From: Parvularcula sp964219355
Lineage (GTDB): Bacteria > Pseudomonadota > Alphaproteobacteria > Caulobacterales > Parvularculaceae
DNA: 64,000 nucleotides
Direction: 5' to 3'
NCBI GenBank assembly: GCA_964219355.1
Contig: CAXPOZ010000005.1
Coordinates: 1 to 64,000, forward strand
Shown piece by piece: positions 8,103 to 16,450 of this stretch. How positions within the stretch are numbered: position 1 is the stretch's first letter; each line of letters starts with the position of its first letter. Below the pieces are notes generated by a model, which did no database searches, was not told the DNA's origin, and worked only from the letters and a program-made list of their open reading frames with translations. Made by a program: the position numbers and the translations under genes.

Positions 8103-9055
8103 CGGTCAATGTCGGCCTCATCGGTGCTCGCGGCTATGTCGGCCGGGAGATGCTGGAACTGATTGCGCGCCATCCAGAGTTTTCGCTCGCCTATGCCTCT
8201 TCGCGGGAATGGGATGGCAAACCGATCGCCGACATGCTGGACGGCGACACTCATTTTGACGGGCAGGTCTTCGAAGCCCTTGGGCCTGAGGCTGCCGCAG
8301 ACCGCAAGGCAGATGTCGTCATTCTCGGCCTGCCCAATGGCAAGGCCGCGCCTTTTGTTGAAGCCGTAGGCAATACGGCTTCCGACAGTGTACTGATCGA
8401 CCTGTCGGCGGATTACCGCCATGATGATACCTGGACTTATGGCCTGCCGGAACGCAACCGGGCAGAAATAGAGGGCGCGAGCCGGATCGCCAATCCAGGC
8501 TGTTACGCCACTGCCGCGCAGCTTACTCTTCTGCCCCTCAAAGGACTGCTCGACGGTCAGGCCCATATCTTCGGGCTCTCGGGTTGGTCCGGTGCCGGGA
8601 CGACCCCGTCACGCAAGAACGACCCTGAGGCGCTCCACGATAATGTGATCCCTTACGGTCTTGTTGGGCACGGTCACGAAAGGGAAATCGCCGTTCATTC
8701 CGGCGAGGATGTCCGCTTCATGCCCTGCGTTGCGTCTTTCTTCAGAGGGCTGATTGTCACTGTCTCCGCTCAGTTGACCGAGACAGCAGATGAGAACCAG
8801 ATCGCAGAGCTGTTCGCAGAAACCTATCGGGACGAGCCCTTTGCCATGCTTCTGGATGAACCGGCCGAACCCGTGGCTGCGGCGGGCACCCATCTCTGTC
8901 AGATCGGCCGTCCGCAATTGCGGGCCGATGGGCGCGGTGTCGTTGTCACGTCGGCGCTCGATAATCTTCTGAAGGGCGCTGCCTCCCAGGCCATCCAGAA
9001 CCTCAATCTTGCCTTAGGGTTCGATGAGAAAACGGGCCTCATCCTCGCTCGCTAG
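8099..9055 (+). CDS. argC: N-acetyl-gamma-glutamyl-phosphate reductase
   Basis: NADPH-dependent reduction of N-acetylglutamyl phosphate. The Rossmann start is VGLIGARGYVGRE (residues 5-17), and the catalytic Cys135 lies in ANPGCYATA. LSGWSGAGTTPSRKN matches the substrate-binding loop. 318 residues is normal. The ATG overlaps the argAB stop by ATGA, implying translational coupling. Last gene of the operon; no argD, argJ or intrinsic terminator follows. The 175 bases to the next gene show no ORF and no clear promoter. Confidence 0.96.
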   Translation: MTVNVGLIGARGYVGREMLELIARHPEFSLAYASSREWDGKPIADMLDGDTHFDGQVFEALGPEAAADRKADVVILGLPNGKAAPFVEAVGNTASDSVLIDLSADYRHDDTWTYGLPERNRAEIEGASRIANPGCYATAAQLTLLPLKGLLDGQAHIFGLSGWSGAGTTPSRKNDPEALHDNVIPYGLVGHGHEREIAVHSGEDVRFMPCVASFFRGLIVTVSAQLTETADENQIAELFAETYRDEPFAMLLDEPAEPVAAAGTHLCQIGRPQLRADGRGVVVTSALDNLLKGAASQAIQNLNLALGFDEKTGLILAR

Positions 9056-9230
9056 CAGCCTGAAATAAGGTCATTCTGTGACATTCGCCTCTTGGACGGA
9101 ACGCCTCGGTAAGCACTCCGTTAACCATGCACGATCATCGGCGCAGGACATGTTGGCGGGCACCCCGTCAGCATACGGTTGAGTTTTGCGCGTCGGCCGG
9201 TCGTGCAACACTTATCTGGAGATTGACCCC

Positions 9231-9653
9231 ATGACCACTTCCCCTCAGATCAAAGCCCTTCTCGCCACCTCGTCGCTCGTGATCGGCGGCCTTGCAGCCT
9301 CCGCGGCACTGGCACAGGAAGCCACCACCAAGACCGAAACCGAGGTCGAGACCAGCATCGAAGAGACGGTCGAAGCCGCTGAAGAAAGTCTCGACGTCGA
9401 TGTCGAAGGCGAAGTCGATATGGCCACAGATGATGACGATGCGTCGGTGACGACTGATGCCGAAGTCAAACTCGGCGATGCAGATGATGCCATCGGCGAT
9501 GATGACGCGGATCTCGATGTTGAGAGCGAGACCGACGTCATGGCGGCAGCTGATAACGAAGAAGACGATAATGAAGACAAGCCGATGCTTGAAGCGGAAG
9601 ACGAGATCGAAGCAGATGGCGAAGTCGAAGGTGACACTGACATCGACGGCTAA
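9231..9653 (+). CDS. Acidic secreted/periplasmic protein of unknown function
   Basis: 140 residues from ATG 9231, which has TGGAGA about 8 bases upstream. A TTG in the same frame at 9186 has no site. The N-terminus is a clear Sec signal peptide (hydrophobic LATSSLVIGGLAASA, cleavage after ALA). The mature part is low-complexity Asp/Glu/Ala/Val and extremely acidic, with repeats of the type DVDVEGEVD and DDADLDVESETDV. No domain is recognised. The composition suggests cation or Ca2+ binding, or an intrinsically disordered periplasmic polyanion; this is inference. A strong terminator follows. Confidence 0.7.
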   Translation: MTTSPQIKALLATSSLVIGGLAASAALAQEATTKTETEVETSIEETVEAAEESLDVDVEGEVDMATDDDDASVTTDAEVKLGDADDAIGDDDADLDVESETDVMAAADNEEDDNEDKPMLEAEDEIEADGEVEGDTDIDG

Positions 9654-9673
9654 TTGTTGATAATTCTGTGATG

Positions 9674-9708
9674 GAGAAGGCGGGCTCTAACGAGCGCCGC
9701 CTTTTCTC
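9674..9708. terminator. Bidirectional intrinsic terminator
   Basis: GAGAAGGCGG-GCTC pairs with GAGC-G-CCGCCTTTTCTC (9674-9687 with 9692-9708) around TAAC, with one imperfect position. T-rich on the + side and A-rich on the other, it sits between the acidic-protein gene and the convergent selO. Confidence 0.75.
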
Positions 9709-9711
9709 CTG

Positions 9712-11181
9712 TCAGGATGAGCAGGAAACCGAGAGCCCGCACATCTCAGCTGGCGGCGGGGCTGCCATATCCTCATTCCCTTCATGCGGATCAAAAGGGC
9801 TCGTCATGATACGGAAAACCTCATCGAGCCGGCCCAGATTGAAGTCATCCTCCACCGCCCGGATCGCCGTTTCGGCCACCCAGTTGCGCAGGACGTAACG
9901 AGGATTGGCCACATCAAGGCGCGCGGCGATCTCCTCCCGGCCCACTTCTTCACGCTCCAGCCGCGCCTGCCATGCCGCCGCCCAATCGCTTCCTTCAAGA
10001 GGCGCAGCCGACGGTGCGCCCTCTTCACCGCGCAAGAAATACCCAAGGCTCCGCCAGCTATTTGTGTAATCCGCTTTCGTCTCTTCGAGTATTTTGAGGA
10101 AACTGGCGGCCAGTTCGAAATCACCCTCTTCCTCGACCTCTAGCCCCAGTTTGCGCCGCATCTCGCCGATCCAAGCGGCATCAAAGGCCGGACCATAGCT
10201 TTCGAGCGCCGCGCTCAGTTTCTCAATCGGTACGAGCGAGGTGAAGGCCACGGCCAGCGCCTTGAGGTTCCAGAAAGCAATGCCCGGCTGGTGAGAGAAG
10301 GTGTAACGCCCCATCTCGTCCGAATGGTTGCAGATGAAGGACGGATCATAGAGATCAAGGAAACCGAACGGCCCGTAATCGATCGTCAGGCCAAGGATCG
10401 ACATATTGTCCGTGTTCATCACGCCATGGGCGAATCCTGCCGCCTGCCATTGCGCGATCAGTTTTGCGGTGCGGGCCGTCACTTCCTCGAACAGCGCGGC
10501 ATAAGGGTTCTTCCGATCTTTGAGCGCCGGATAAAGATGCGTGAGCACATGGTCGGCGAGTTCTCGCACGCGCTCGGTCTCGCCCCGGTGATGTAAATAC
10601 TCAAAATGCCCAAAACGGATATGGCTGGGCGCGAGCCGCCCCATGACGGCGCCGGGCTCCAGCGTCTCACGATGCACTCCTTCACGGGAGGCAATCACGC
10701 TCACCGCCCGCGTCGTCGGAATACCGAGCGCCGCCATATGCTCACTGCACAGATATTCCCGCAAGACAGAACGTAAGACGGCCCGCCCATCTCCGAACCT
10801 TGAATAGGGCGTGCGCCCCGCTCCTTTGAGCTGCAGCTCCCAAGGCTGGCCATCCGTCTCGCCCTCGGCAATCGTCACCGCCCGGCCATCGCCAAGCTGT
10901 GGGACGAAATGGCCGAACTGGTGCCCGGCATAAACGGCGGCATAGGGCTCCGCGCCCGCCACCAGCCGGTGTCCGGCCATCAGCTCGATGAAGCTTTCCG
11001 TGTCCGCTGCCTCAGGCGACATGCCGATCCGAGGCAGGATCGCCCGGTTCACATGGACCAGGATCGGATCCTCCCCCACCGCCTCGGGTGCCACATCGCT
11101 GTAGAAGGCGTCCGGCAATTGCCGGAATTGCGGGCGCAGGGTCTCTTTGGGGAATAGCGTGTCATCGCGCGGCAGGGTCAT
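9712..11181 (-). CDS. selO: Protein adenylyltransferase SelO
   Basis: Pseudokinase-fold enzyme that transfers AMP from ATP to Ser/Thr/Tyr of proteins, linked to redox stress in characterised homologues. Seen: YAGHQFGHFVPQLGDGRA, LQLKGAGRTPYSRFGDGRA and the catalytic-loop region GVMNTDNMSILGLTIDYGPF. The C-terminus ends in SCSS, as in E. coli SelO. The eukaryotic selenocysteine is absent and a Cys (third from the end) remains. 489 residues is normal. Monocistronic, convergent with the acidic-protein gene and divergent from the M20 gene. Confidence 0.95.
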   Translation of the reverse strand: MTLPRDDTLFPKETLRPQFRQLPDAFYSDVAPEAVGEDPILVHVNRAILPRIGMSPEAADTESFIELMAGHRLVAGAEPYAAVYAGHQFGHFVPQLGDGRAVTIAEGETDGQPWELQLKGAGRTPYSRFGDGRAVLRSVLREYLCSEHMAALGIPTTRAVSVIASREGVHRETLEPGAVMGRLAPSHIRFGHFEYLHHRGETERVRELADHVLTHLYPALKDRKNPYAALFEEVTARTAKLIAQWQAAGFAHGVMNTDNMSILGLTIDYGPFGFLDLYDPSFICNHSDEMGRYTFSHQPGIAFWNLKALAVAFTSLVPIEKLSAALESYGPAFDAAWIGEMRRKLGLEVEEEGDFELAASFLKILEETKADYTNSWRSLGYFLRGEEGAPSAAPLEGSDWAAAWQARLEREEVGREEIAARLDVANPRYVLRNWVAETAIRAVEDDFNLGRLDEVFRIMTSPFDPHEGNEDMAAPPPAEMCGLSVSCSS

Positions 11182-11236
11182 CTGCGCAGCCTAGCCGTCT
11201 CGCATCGCTCGCGCGACTGTGGCACATGCGCTTTCC

Positions 11237-12490
11237 ATGACCGATCTCAGTACCCTGACCCCCGAAGACGATGCAGCCCTCACCCGGTTGCGCGCCGAGA
11301 ATGACACCATGCTGGCCCGCACGATTGAATGGGCGCGTATCAATACCGGCAGCCACAATATCGAAGGGCTGAAAGCCTTCTTCCCGATGCTGAAGGCAGC
11401 CTTCGAGGAACTCGACGCAGAGGTCCGCGCTGAGCCCGGTGATCCGATCCCGTTGGTCGGCGAAGACGGCGTCGAAGTCTCGATTGAAACTTCCCCAGTC
11501 CTGCGCGTGACGGCCCGCCCCGAGGCGCCGGTGCAGGTCGTCCTCTCCGGGCATTACGACACAGTGTTCCCGCCGGGCACGTTCGAGGAGATCCGGGAGC
11601 TTGGAGATGGCCGCTGGAACGGCCCCGGCCTCTGCGACATGAAGGGCGGCCTCGTCGTCATGCTGGAGGCCCTCAAAACTTTCGAAGCGGGCCCGATGAA
11701 GGACCGGCTCGGCTATCAGATCGTCGTCACCCCGGATGAGGAGATCGGCAATTTCGCCAGCTCAAGAGCGCTCACCGAAGCCGCGCAATCGGGCGCCCAT
11801 ATCGGCATGACCTATGAGCCCTGCCTTGAAACCGGCGATCTTGCCGGCGGGCGTAAGGGCAGCTCGATCTTCGACATCGTCCTTCGCGGCAAGTCCGCCC
11901 ATGCGGGCCGCGCCAAGGAAGAAGGCCGTTCGGCGCTGCACGCCGCTGCTGAACTCGTCGTCGGGCTCGAGGAGCTCAACGGCAAGCGCGAGGGCGTGAC
12001 CGTCAATGTCGGCTCGATCGATGGCGGCGGCGCTGTGAATATCGTCCCCGACCTTGCCATCGTCCGTCTCGGCGCTAGGGCCCCGGATGCAGAGGCTGCC
12101 GACTGGTGCACCAAGGCTGTCACCGCGCTCTATGAGAAAGCCATCGCCCGCGATGGTATCTCAGGCGAGATGCATGGCGGCTTTTACCGCCCGCCCAAGC
12201 CCCGCAATGACGCCCAGCAGGCGCTCTTTGATGCTGTCCGCGATACCGGCCGCGCCCTCGGGCTGGAGCTTGGTTTCGTTGATACGGGCGGTGTCTGCGA
12301 GGGGAATAATATCTTCGCGGCGGGGGTGCCTAATGTCGACACGCTCGGCATTCGGGGTGGCCGGATCCATTCTCACGAAGAATTCATCATGGCAGAGAGT
12401 TTCGCGGAACGAGCGGGGCTTTCCGCTCTTTTCTTGAACAGGCTTGCCGATGGACGAATTGATGCCGCCGCGATCAAGGCCATGATGTAA
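11237..12490 (+). CDS. M20-family metallohydrolase (carboxypeptidase G2-like)
   Basis: Zn-dependent amidohydrolase or peptidase of unknown substrate. The first metal ligands are in SGHYDTVFPPG (His, Asp), the bridging Asp in GPGLCDMKGG, and the catalytic Glu pair in TPDEEIGN. The dimerisation domain begins near GKSAHAGRAKEEGRSA. Residues EGNNIFAAGVPNVDTLG and the final HSHEEF (metal His) complete the fold. About 417 residues from ATG 11237; the frame also offers GTG 11219. It clusters with carboxypeptidase G2-like members more than with ArgE/DapE. No operon partners are evident, with 38-56 bases to the divergent selO. Confidence 0.85.
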   Translation: MTDLSTLTPEDDAALTRLRAENDTMLARTIEWARINTGSHNIEGLKAFFPMLKAAFEELDAEVRAEPGDPIPLVGEDGVEVSIETSPVLRVTARPEAPVQVVLSGHYDTVFPPGTFEEIRELGDGRWNGPGLCDMKGGLVVMLEALKTFEAGPMKDRLGYQIVVTPDEEIGNFASSRALTEAAQSGAHIGMTYEPCLETGDLAGGRKGSSIFDIVLRGKSAHAGRAKEEGRSALHAAAELVVGLEELNGKREGVTVNVGSIDGGGAVNIVPDLAIVRLGARAPDAEAADWCTKAVTALYEKAIARDGISGEMHGGFYRPPKPRNDAQQALFDAVRDTGRALGLELGFVDTGGVCEGNNIFAAGVPNVDTLGIRGGRIHSHEEFIMAESFAERAGLSALFLNRLADGRIDAAAIKAMM

Positions 12491-12549
12491 CGCTCGCGTC
12501 CCAATAGCACATTGCGGCTGACACAAACCCGATACAAAGCGGACCCATA

Positions 12550-12598
12550 GGAGACGCATCCACCAGTCTCCAGTTTGGGGTTTAGTTGAATGCGTCTC
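12550..12598 (+). promoter_or_regulatory. Mutually exclusive hairpins at the TonB-receptor start codon
   Basis: GAGACGCAT (12551-12559) is perfectly complementary to ATGCGTCTC (12590-12598), the first nine bases of the coding sequence, so the start codon can be paired. Alternatively GGAGAC (12550-12555) pairs with GTCTCC (12566-12571), releasing the start. No Shine-Dalgarno is evident between 12572 and 12589. A translational switch is inference; no ligand class is recognised. Confidence 0.4.
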
Positions 12599-15232
12599 TC
12601 CAGTGTTTCCTGCCTGGCAATTGCCTCGTCCCTCGGGCTTGGCTTTTCGCTCCCCACTGCGGCCCAGACGACCGGGCCGACCGAAGAGCTGCCAACCGTC
12701 AGCAGCGACACGATCGTCGTGCAGGGCACGCGAGAGCGAGGCGTGACGATCGGCAACATTGTCCCCGACACGGTGCTCGATGAATCAGACATCGCCTCCT
12801 ACGGTGTCAGCAGCCTTGCCGAGCTTCTCGCCGAGATCGAAGCCGAGACCGGATCCAGCCGCGGACGGAGCGGCGGTGGCGGGCCAGTGGTCCTGCTCAA
12901 TGGCCGGCGAATCTCCGGCTTCCGCGAGATTGGCCGCTATCCGCCCAATGCGGTCGAAAGAATCGAGATCCTGCCCGAGGAAGCAGCCCTTCAATATGGC
13001 TATCGCGCCGACCAGCGGGTCATCAATGTTATCCTGAAGAAAGACTTCAGTACCAAGACGGCAGATTTCGAGATGCGTGGCCCGACGGCCGGCGGCAGTG
13101 TCGAGACCGAATATGACCTTGGCCGTTTCGTGATTGACGGCACCCAGCGCTGGAACATATCCGGCGAGTACGAAGTTACTCCGCCGCTGCTCGAGTCAGA
13201 GCGCAGCGTGACGCGGACCGATTCCGCCCAGCCCTATGATGCAACCGGCAACATCACCGCCGCCATGCTGGGTGCTGAGATCGATCCCGCATTGAGCGCG
13301 ATGGCGGGTGAGACAATCACTGTCGCCGCCGTCCCCGCAGGGGTGACGATGCCGGGAGTCTCGGATTTTGCCGCTAGCGCCAACCAGCCGAACGAGACCG
13401 ATGTGTCGGACTTCCGCTCTCTTCGCGGTGAGAGCGAAAAGCTCGAAGTCGAAGCCAGTATTGCCCGCGACATCAACGATGTCTGGGGCGTCACCCTGTC
13501 GGGCGGCTTTGAATATAATCAGAGCCAAAGCCTTCAAGGGCTGTCTGGGGTTAATTTGACCGTCCCTTCCGCCTCACCCTTCAATCCGTTTTCGGATGAT
13601 ATCACCGTCTATCGCTATGCCGATGAGCTGGGCGCCCTGATTCGCGAGACGGATCAGTTCACCGGCAAGCTCGGCCTGACAGCGAATGGCCGCAGGAACC
13701 GTTGGGACACGACGATCACGGCGAATGCCAATTTTTCGACACAAGAGACAGAGACCGACCGCCGGGTCGATACGTCCTCCATACAGGCCCTGCTCGACAG
13801 CAGCGATGCGGCGACTAATCCCTATACGGTCAGCCTGACCGAGCTTCAGACCGACCGCGCCGAAACCAATACGACAAGCTACGACGCGACGATCGTCATG
13901 ACCGGGCCAGTTCTGGATCTAGATGCGGGCGAGGTGCGCACGACCATGACGGGGGAAGTCACCTCCCGCAATCTTGACTCAAGCGACACAGTCTCAGGCG
14001 TTAAAACGGATACGGATCTTTCGCGCCAGACTTATAGCCTTCGCTCGAGCCTTGATGTCCCGATTTTCTATGTCGAGGATGAGGAGAATTGGGGTATTGG
14101 CAATTTCAATATCAACCTCAATGGCGCCATCGACGATTATTCGGATTTCGGCACGCTCTACACTTACGGCTATGGCCTGACATGGCAGCCGCGAAAGCAG
14201 CTTCGCGTCATTGCCTCTGTCACCGAGGAAGAAGGCGCACCGAGCATCGCCCAGCTTGGCGATCCGCGTCAGATCACCGAGAATTCCCGGACCTATGATT
14301 ATGTCAGTGGCGAGACGGTTTTCACCACCGTTGCGACCGGCGGGAACCCTGACCTGCGGGCTGATCACCGCCGCGTGATGAAGATCGGCCTGAACTTCAA
14401 GCCGTTCGAAGAAAGCGAATTCTCGATCCGGTCGGACTATACGGACAATCTGATCGAGGACCCGATCAATTCGATAGGCGCGGCCTCCGCCGAAATTCAG
14501 GCCGCCCTGCCCGAACGCTTCATCCGTAATGATATGGGCGACCTCATCTTCGTTGATGCAACGCCATTCAACTTTGCTGAAAGCCAGCGCCGCGACATCC
14601 GCACCGGCCTCACCTGGTCAAAGCGCCTTGGCGCCAGCCAGCAGGGCGGACCACAGGGTGGCAATCGTCCAAGCGGCGGTGGCGGCAGAGGGCCGCGCGC
14701 AGGTGGGCGTCCGCCCGGCGGCGGGGGCGGCATGCGCCGGGAAATCCCGGGCCGTGTCCGAATTTCGCTCTTCCACACTTACGCACTCGAAGACCGCATC
14801 CTGATCCGCGAAGGGCTCGACGAATTCGACCTCCTCGAGGGCTCAGCCATCGGCAGCAGCGGCGGCCAGTCGAGAAACCAGCTCAATCTGCGCACTAATG
14901 TCTTCAACAAGGGCGTGGGCGTCTCGCTCAACGCAAACTGGGAAGAAGGCACCGAGGTCATCGACATCAATGACGATCCGAGCGGCGATCTCAGTTTCTC
15001 CGCCCTCACCACGGTCAATCTGCGGATCTTCCTCGACCTTAACCAGCGCACCAAGCTGATTGAGAAATATCCGCTCCTGAAAGACACCCATGTCAGCCTG
15101 TTCTCGCAGAACATCTTTGATGAAAAACGCGAGGTCCGGGACGGTAATGGCGAGACGCCGGGACAGTACCAGCCCGACCTTCTCGATCCGGTCGGCCGGA
15201 CATTGGGTGTTTTCGTTCGCAAAAGCTTCTGA
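12590..15232 (+). CDS. TonB-dependent receptor-like outer-membrane protein
   Basis: Energised uptake porin of unknown ligand. It has a signal peptide (residues 1-26, cleavage near AAAQT) and a short conserved TIVVQGTR stretch before the plug. The plug domain (~55-155) contains VVLLNGRRISGFREIGRYPPNAVERIEILPEEAALQYG-type residues. A long barrel follows and ends in VFVRKSF, with the terminal Phe used by the BAM machinery. Around residues 685-720 there is a Gly/Pro/Arg-rich low-complexity insert (GGRPPGGGGGMRR). 880 residues. Receptors with this insert recur in sphingomonads and related alphas, from memory. Start chosen at ATG 12590, though its ribosome site is weak. Confidence 0.88.
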   Translation: MRLSSVSCLAIASSLGLGFSLPTAAQTTGPTEELPTVSSDTIVVQGTRERGVTIGNIVPDTVLDESDIASYGVSSLAELLAEIEAETGSSRGRSGGGGPVVLLNGRRISGFREIGRYPPNAVERIEILPEEAALQYGYRADQRVINVILKKDFSTKTADFEMRGPTAGGSVETEYDLGRFVIDGTQRWNISGEYEVTPPLLESERSVTRTDSAQPYDATGNITAAMLGAEIDPALSAMAGETITVAAVPAGVTMPGVSDFAASANQPNETDVSDFRSLRGESEKLEVEASIARDINDVWGVTLSGGFEYNQSQSLQGLSGVNLTVPSASPFNPFSDDITVYRYADELGALIRETDQFTGKLGLTANGRRNRWDTTITANANFSTQETETDRRVDTSSIQALLDSSDAATNPYTVSLTELQTDRAETNTTSYDATIVMTGPVLDLDAGEVRTTMTGEVTSRNLDSSDTVSGVKTDTDLSRQTYSLRSSLDVPIFYVEDEENWGIGNFNINLNGAIDDYSDFGTLYTYGYGLTWQPRKQLRVIASVTEEEGAPSIAQLGDPRQITENSRTYDYVSGETVFTTVATGGNPDLRADHRRVMKIGLNFKPFEESEFSIRSDYTDNLIEDPINSIGAASAEIQAALPERFIRNDMGDLIFVDATPFNFAESQRRDIRTGLTWSKRLGASQQGGPQGGNRPSGGGGRGPRAGGRPPGGGGGMRREIPGRVRISLFHTYALEDRILIREGLDEFDLLEGSAIGSSGGQSRNQLNLRTNVFNKGVGVSLNANWEEGTEVIDINDDPSGDLSFSALTTVNLRIFLDLNQRTKLIEKYPLLKDTHVSLFSQNIFDEKREVRDGNGETPGQYQPDLLDPVGRTLGVFVRKSF

Positions 15233-15289
15233 GGCGTGTCTTGAAACTCCTCTTTGCTGGCCCTGAAAACCTGCTAGACGGCTGGGCTT

Positions 15290-16450
15290 ATGCAAGTGAT
15301 TACCAAGACAGCCGCGCTTTCTGAGTTCTGCGCGCGCCTCCGCCAGCACGAATTCATCACGGTCGACACCGAGTTCATGCGGGAGAAGACCTATTATTCA
15401 ATGCTTTGCCTGATCCAGGTGGCGAGCAAGGACGAAGCGGCCATCATCGACCCTCTGTCGGATGAGCTCGACCTTGCGCCGCTTCTCGAGATCATGGCGG
15501 ATCGCTCGATCCTCAAGGTCTTCCATGCCGCCCGGCAGGACCTCGAAATCTTCTATGAGCTGATGAAGGAAGTCCCCGGCCCCCTCTTCGATACCCAGAT
15601 CGCGGCCATGGCATGCGGTCATGGCGATCAGGTCGGCTATGAAAGCCTCATCCGTGAAGTGACCGGCGAGCAGGTCGACAAGGGCTCGCGTTTCACCGAC
15701 TGGTCCAAACGTCCGCTCTCGGACAAACAGCTCACCTATGCCCTTGGCGATGTGACCCACCTCGTTGATGCCTATGAGGCGCTGGTCAAGGAGCTCAAAG
15801 ACGCGGGCCGCATGGCGTGGATCGAAGAGGAGATGAAAGTCCTCGATGAGCCGACACTTTACTTCACCGCGCCAGAGACAGCGTGGCAGAGGCTGAAGAC
15901 GCGGAATTTGCGCCCGCGGGAACTCGACACGCTCAAACATGTCGCCGCATGGCGGGAGCGCGAGGCAATTTCACGCAACCAGCCGCGCTCGCGCATCCTC
16001 AAAGATGACGGGTTGTTCGAAGTCGCCCGGGCTGCGCCCGACACGCCGCAGGCGCTGGGCCAGCTCCGCGCCATTCCGTCGGGCTTCGAGCGGTCACGGG
16101 CTGCCGCAAGCCTGCTCGAAGCGATCAAGACGGCCAAAGCCATCCCCGAAGAAGAACGCAGCCAACGCGAGAAGCGTACCCATCGCCAGCCCGCTCCGGC
16201 GGACGTGCTCGATCTCCTCCGTGTACTGCTGAAACGCCAGAGTGAGCAGAACGGCATCGCACCGAAAATGTTGGCGTCTGCTGCTGACCTTGAAGCCATT
16301 GCGCTTGAAGACAATGCCGATGTGCCCGCCATGAAAGGCTGGCGGCGCGAAGTTTTCGGCAACATCGCACTGCGCCTCAAACACGGGGAACTGGCGCTCG
16401 CCTTAAAAGGCAAGAAAGTCATCCTGATCGAGACCGATCAGCTGGGGTGA
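15290..16450 (+). CDS. rnd: Ribonuclease D
   Basis: 3'-5' exoribonuclease in tRNA 3' maturation. The DEDD exonuclease domain shows Asp26 and Glu28 in FITVDTEFMRE, a third acid in HAARQDLEIFYEL, and the last in YALGDVTHLVDAYEAL (DEDDy type). An HRDC domain (ELDTLKHVAAWREREA) follows near residues 205-290. 386 residues. Its end overlaps the convergent ppx gene by 13 bases. rnd-ppx-ppk-hdaA neighbourhoods are familiar from other alphaproteobacteria. Confidence 0.94.
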   Translation: MQVITKTAALSEFCARLRQHEFITVDTEFMREKTYYSMLCLIQVASKDEAAIIDPLSDELDLAPLLEIMADRSILKVFHAARQDLEIFYELMKEVPGPLFDTQIAAMACGHGDQVGYESLIREVTGEQVDKGSRFTDWSKRPLSDKQLTYALGDVTHLVDAYEALVKELKDAGRMAWIEEEMKVLDEPTLYFTAPETAWQRLKTRNLRPRELDTLKHVAAWREREAISRNQPRSRILKDDGLFEVARAAPDTPQALGQLRAIPSGFERSRAAASLLEAIKTAKAIPEEERSQREKRTHRQPAPADVLDLLRVLLKRQSEQNGIAPKMLASAADLEAIALEDNADVPAMKGWRREVFGNIALRLKHGELALALKGKKVILIETDQLG

